Source: an uncultured Oscillospiraceae bacterium
GTDB lineage: Bacteria > Bacillota > Clostridia > Oscillospirales > Oscillospiraceae
DNA length: 64,000 nt
Reading direction: 5' to 3'
NCBI GenBank assembly: GCA_947581795.1
Contig: CANPVS010000004.1
Span: forward strand, 36,195 to 100,194
In this document: positions 60,733 to 64,000 of the stretch, in pieces
Layout of the letters: every line of letters starts with the position of its first letter
How positions within the stretch are numbered: the stretch's first letter is position 1
Position numbers and translations under genes: made by a program
Notes under the pieces: model-generated
The model's input: only the letters and a program-made list of their open reading frames with translations
What the model was told of the DNA's origin: nothing
The model's database searches: none

Positions 60733-62273
60733 GCCTTTTTAAACCACCCCTTTACCGTCTCGTGGAGCATGGCCCGCTCTTCCCTGCTGAGGAGCACGAA
60801 GTAGTTCACCCCGAGGGCCGTGACGCCCACGGCGGCGCACTCCACCACCAGGCCCAGCCAGGTGTGGACGTGCAGCGCACTTCTCAGGGCGAAGGCCGCG
60901 GCGCTGACCACCGCCAGGGTCGCCATGTTCTTCAGCACCGGCCCGTAGAAGGTGGTGAGTTTCATATGGAGGCACTTGGCCCCGTACAGGGGCAGGAATG
61001 TGGCCCCCCGGATGACGCTGAACACGGAGCTGGTGCCCACGATGATGTACATCTTCGCCATGTCCGTCTTGGCGAACTGCAGCGCCACGAACACCACCCC
61101 GATGGTCAGGAAGGAATTCACGATGAGGTAGATGGAGGACTGCTTGATCTTGTTGGTCACCGTGAACACGTTCCACAGGGGCTCCAGGGGGTAGTTAAGG
61201 GGCGCCGCCAGCATGGTCACGATGGCGAGGCCCTGCAGCAGCCGGGCGTCCTGGCCGGGCACCCACAGGGAGAAGAAGGTATCCCCAAAGGCGTACACGC
61301 AGGCCACCGGGATGCAGGCGATCATGCCCAGCAGTTTGATGGCGAAGATGAGCTGGGCGCGCATGTCCTCGTTCTCCCCCTTGGCGTAGCTGATGTTCAG
61401 CTGGGGCATGAACACGGACGCCAGCATGGCGAATACGGACTGTATCAGCACCGGCAGGTTCTTGGCCAGGCTCACACTGCCCATGGCGTCCGCGCCCACC
61501 AGCACGTTGGTGATGAGAAGGTCCAGCTCGTTGGACAGCACGGACCCTACCCGGGTGAAGGAGTTCCATATGCCCGCGGAGACCAGTTCCCGGATGCGCC
61601 CCCAGCGGAAATAGCTCTTTTTGACCTTGACCTCCGGCAGGAGCATATGGGTGTAGCGGATATTGGCGGCGGTCCGGTAGAGGAAGCAGAGGAAGGCCGA
61701 CACGCCCAGATAGTAGACGTGGGGCTCCAGGAACAGGAACGCGGCCAGCAGGATCGCCGCCCGCAGCAGCTCCGACTCGATGGTCCGGCGGCTGGAGAGA
61801 TCCAGCCGGTTGCGCACGTAGGTGGCGTTTCCATACACGCTGGCCGCCACGCCGCCCAGGGAGGTGGCGAACAGCAGCGTCCATAAAAGCCGCACGTCCC
61901 CCAATATGGCCGCGGGAACGTTCAGAAACCTATCCATGAACAGCACCACCAGCACCGCCGGCACGGTGAGCACGGCGGTGATAATGGCGTTGGCGATGAT
62001 GAGGGAGGTGAAGTACTCGTTGGCGGTGTCGTACTCCTCCCGGTGGATGCTGATGGTGATGAAACGGGCGGCCATGGAGTTCAGGGCCGTCACCAATATC
62101 TGGGCGTAGCCGATGAAGTCGTTGGCCAGGCCCACGAAGCCGTAGGCCTCCCGGCCCAGCTTTTCCACGATGAAGGGGGTCAGGAAGAAGCTGATGCCCG
62201 TGCTCACGGCGAAGGATATGACTTGGGCGGCCATGTTGATGGCCAGCCGTTTTCCTCTGGATTCCTCTTTCAT
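60729..62273 (-). CDS. Polysaccharide flippase, MATE/Wzx-like
   Basis: The 514-aa protein has 12-14 hydrophobic segments. The N-terminal NMAAQVISFAVSTGISFFLTPFIVEKLG and the following YGFVGLANDFIGYAQILV are typical of Wzx-type lipid-linked oligosaccharide flippases. It would move the undecaprenyl-linked repeat unit to the outer face. ATG 62273 overlaps the GT2 stop as ATGA; the longer frame to 62435 is only low-complexity sequence. It sits between a GT2 and the two-domain transferase. Confidence 0.92.
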   Translation of the reverse strand: MKEESRGKRLAINMAAQVISFAVSTGISFFLTPFIVEKLGREAYGFVGLANDFIGYAQILVTALNSMAARFITISIHREEYDTANEYFTSLIIANAIITAVLTVPAVLVVLFMDRFLNVPAAILGDVRLLWTLLFATSLGGVAASVYGNATYVRNRLDLSSRRTIESELLRAAILLAAFLFLEPHVYYLGVSAFLCFLYRTAANIRYTHMLLPEVKVKKSYFRWGRIRELVSAGIWNSFTRVGSVLSNELDLLITNVLVGADAMGSVSLAKNLPVLIQSVFAMLASVFMPQLNISYAKGENEDMRAQLIFAIKLLGMIACIPVACVYAFGDTFFSLWVPGQDARLLQGLAIVTMLAAPLNYPLEPLWNVFTVTNKIKQSSIYLIVNSFLTIGVVFVALQFAKTDMAKMYIIVGTSSVFSVIRGATFLPLYGAKCLHMKLTTFYGPVLKNMATLAVVSAAAFALRSALHVHTWLGLVVECAAVGVTALGVNYFVLLSREERAMLHETVKGWFKKA

Positions 62274-63220
62274 GGGCTCATGCTCCCGGCCCTGCGCGTC
62301 CGGCGCAGATATCCCAGCCACAGCCACAGGCCCCGCAGGTCCAGCCGGGCCAGCTGCCGGCCCGCCACGGACCGGACCCGGCCGGCTATCGCCGCCCTGT
62401 TGGCGGGCACATCCACCCCGTCCATCACGGTCCACACCAGTTCATAGGCCCGGCGCAGCACGTTTTTGGCCAGGGCCGTCCAGCCCTGAGCCCTGTAGTA
62501 ATCGTACCGCTGGACGAAAGCGTCCGCCGCGTCCAGCTTCCGCACGGTGACGGGGGAGGTCATGATGCTCTCCGCCCGCCGCACGTCCCAGTAGAAGGTA
62601 TCCGGCGTCACGGCGATGCGCTCACACAGACGAAACAGCGCCGTCACCATGAACTCGTCTTCGTGCAGCCGTCCCTCCTCGTAGCGCACCCGGTCGAACA
62701 GCTCCCGCTTGTAGAGCTTATTCCAGGCCACCACGTACCGCCAGGAATCCGGGGCCAGCTCCGACCGCTCATAGGCCTGACGGGCCGTCAGAGTCTCCCG
62801 GAGGATGGGCGGTATCTCCTGGAGGAGGTTATTTTCCGTGTCCGCGTATACCACGTCGCACATGCTCATATCCGCCCCGGCCTCTTTCAGGGCAGCCAGG
62901 AGCTTTTCATACATGTCCGGCTGGATGTGGTCGTCCGCGTCCACGAAGCCGATATATTTTCCGGTCGCGATATCGATCCCCGCGTTCCGGGCGGAGGAAA
63001 GGCCGCCGTTTTCTTTGTGCACCACCCGGACCCGGCCGTCGGCCTTGGCGTAGCCGTCGCACAGGGCGGGGCAGCGGTCGGGGGAGCCGTCGTCCACCAG
63101 GATGATCTCCAGATCCTCATAGGTCTGCCCCAGCACGCTTTGAACGCACTTGTCCAGATAGGGCTCCACCTTATAAACCGGGATGATCACGGTTATTTTT
63201 TCCGCGGGAGCTGCGCTCAT
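62270..63220 (-). CDS. GT2 family glycosyltransferase, first gene of the minus-strand glycan operon
   Basis: The 316-aa enzyme has ITVIIPVYKVEPYLDKCVQS, VDDGSPDRCP and the metal motif GFVDADDHIQPD near residues 89-100. EDEFMVTALFRL is the probable catalytic base region. ATG 63220 is preceded by GGAGG at 6 nt; the in-frame starts further upstream lie inside the promoter at 63255-63283. It heads the operon GT2, flippase, GT32/CDP-glycerol transferase, LicD, all joined by 4-bp overlaps except the last. Confidence 0.93.
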   Translation of the reverse strand: MSAAPAEKITVIIPVYKVEPYLDKCVQSVLGQTYEDLEIILVDDGSPDRCPALCDGYAKADGRVRVVHKENGGLSSARNAGIDIATGKYIGFVDADDHIQPDMYEKLLAALKEAGADMSMCDVVYADTENNLLQEIPPILRETLTARQAYERSELAPDSWRYVVAWNKLYKRELFDRVRYEEGRLHEDEFMVTALFRLCERIAVTPDTFYWDVRRAESIMTSPVTVRKLDAADAFVQRYDYYRAQGWTALAKNVLRRAYELVWTVMDGVDVPANRAAIAGRVRSVAGRQLARLDLRGLWLWLGYLRRTRRAGSMSP

Positions 63221-63254
63221 ACCTGTCCTCCGGGGCTGGTTTTCATTCTTCATT

Positions 63255-63283
63255 ATTATAATTAGTATGGCAATAGCTGTCAA
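63255..63283 (-). promoter_or_regulatory. Perfect consensus promoter of the minus-strand glycan operon
   Basis: TTGACA, 17-bp spacer, TATAAT: an exact sigma-A consensus, so this operon is probably strongly and constitutively expressed. Confidence 0.93.
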
Positions 63284-63370
63284 GGAGCCGCCTGACAGGC
63301 GGGCTCCGGGTTCCCCGGGAAAGGATATAAGAAAAACTTTTATTTATTCCTTAAAATCGCATACAAGTAT

Positions 63371-63399
63371 TTGCAAAATGCGTAACATTGTGCTATCAT
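63371..63399 (+). promoter_or_regulatory. Promoter of ohrR
   Basis: TTGCAA, 17-bp spacer, TATCAT with TGC in front (extended -10). Confidence 0.75.
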
Positions 63400-63432
63400 A
63401 GGCGGGACAAAGACAGAGGAGCCACCAACAAT

Positions 63433-63870
63433 ATGCCAAACAACAAATACGAATGCCTGAAGCTGGACAACCAGCTTTGCTTTCCCCTGTACGCCGCCTC
63501 CCGCGAGGTGGTAAAGCGCTACAGCCCCTACCTGGAGAAGCTGGACCTGACCTACACCCAGTACATCACCATGATGGTCCTGTGGGAACACGGCTCCATC
63601 ACCGTAAAGGACGCGGGCCAGCTCCTTTATCTGGACTCCGGCACCCTCACCCCCCTGTTCAAAAAGCTGGAGGAGAAGGGCCTGGTGGTCCGGGCCCGGT
63701 CCAAGACCGACGAGCGCAACCTCATCGTCTCCCTGACGGAAAAGGGCGAGGCCCTGAAGGACAAGGCCGTGGACGTCCCCACCCAGATGGCCTCCTGCCT
63801 CAATCTGGACCAGGACGAGGTCACCCAGCTCTACACCCTGCTCCACAAGCTTTTGGGCACCGAGGCGTAA
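63433..63870 (+). CDS. ohrR: OhrR-type MarR family peroxide-sensing repressor
   Basis: A 145-aa winged-helix regulator. The N-terminal LDNQLCFPLYAASREVVKRY carries Cys16, the single reactive cysteine of OhrR that is oxidised by organic hydroperoxides and releases DNA. The DNA-binding helix is around DSGTLTPLFKKLEEKGLV and the wing RARSKTDERNLIVSLTEKG is conserved. GAGGAG precedes ATG 63433. In known systems OhrR controls its own gene and the peroxidase gene ohr; none is visible before the window ends. Confidence 0.9.
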   Translation: MPNNKYECLKLDNQLCFPLYAASREVVKRYSPYLEKLDLTYTQYITMMVLWEHGSITVKDAGQLLYLDSGTLTPLFKKLEEKGLVVRARSKTDERNLIVSLTEKGEALKDKAVDVPTQMASCLNLDQDEVTQLYTLLHKLLGTEA

Positions 63871-63888
63871 CAGACTTGGCAGTCAGGA

Positions 63889-63976
63889 CCACCCGCATAG
63901 CGGGTGGCCTGCACAAGCCCTATAAGGGCATAATGTTGGCGGCGCCTAAAGGCGCGCCGAAACGGTCTGCCGACCG
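63889..63976. other. Hairpin-rich non-coding block running toward the right edge
   Basis: Four short stems in under 90 bp: CCACCCGC-ATA-GCGGGTGG, GCCCT-ATA-AGGGC, GGCGCC-TAAA-GGCGC and CGGTC...GACCG. Such closely packed hairpins are seen at the ends of IS200/IS605-type elements and in REP clusters. No transposase is in view and the block may continue outside the window. Confidence 0.4.
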
Positions 63977-64000
63977 CATACGATCACGAGCAGCCCCACC

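Overview
The window looks like chromosome of a high-GC, monoderm member of the Clostridia, most likely an Oscillospiraceae-type gut bacterium. The reasons are Firmicute-type genes (AddAB, ClpE, ECF transporter, DUF1292, DUF5711, OhrR, a tryptophan T-box), near-consensus sigma-A promoters, strong GGAGG ribosome binding sites, and GC-rich coding sequence broken by short AT-rich promoter islands. I cannot name a species. No prophage, CRISPR array, tRNA or rRNA gene was seen.

Layout. 1-9 kb: uvrB (runs off the left edge), an RlmI-type methyltransferase, a U32 protein, an SH3/NlpC-P60 wall hydrolase and a class A PBP. 8.9-11.3 kb: DUF1292, a 6S RNA, and an eda-kdgK pair for 2-keto-3-deoxygluconate catabolism with a possible catabolite-repression site. 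11.5-15.8 kb: a three-repeat lipoprotein, a type I toxin-antitoxin cassette between direct repeats, AlaX, DUF1294 and PsuG. 15.8-19.4 kb: a tryptophan T-box (UGG specifier) controlling trpXYZ. 19.6-27.4 kb (minus): rpmE, addBA, mntP. 27.5-31.9 kb: a methyltransferase, ecfA1-ecfA2-ecfT and truA. 32-39.6 kb: DUF5711, CvpA-type protein, ClpE, ABC exporter, NrnA-type phosphoesterase. 40.1-42.7 kb: PsuK, YbaK, and a paired short-chain chromate transporter.

42.9-63.2 kb is a surface-glycan locus made of two convergent operons. The plus operon (12 genes) encodes a dTDP-glucose dehydratase, a sugar aminotransferase, three large membrane proteins, two carboxylate-amine ATP-grasp ligases, an ornithine-cyclodeaminase/opine-type dehydrogenase, a polyprenyl-phosphate glycosyltransferase, a sugar-transfer ATP-grasp and two GT2 enzymes. 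The minus operon has a GT2, a Wzx-like flippase, a GT32/CDP-glycerol transferase fusion and LicD. Together they suggest a glycan containing an amino-dideoxysugar, probably amino-acylated, with phospho-alditol or phosphocholine-type decoration. The exact chemistry is inference. OhrR closes the window.

The unusual non-coding content includes: (i) a 183-bp multi-hairpin element in two inverted copies with compensatory stem changes, each starting on the TAG stop codon of a gene; (ii) a palindromic repeat family at seven loci, one inside trpXYZ; (iii) three genes whose promoter -10 hexamer lies exactly 6 nt before the ATG, implying leaderless mRNAs; and (iv) the toxin-antitoxin cassette.
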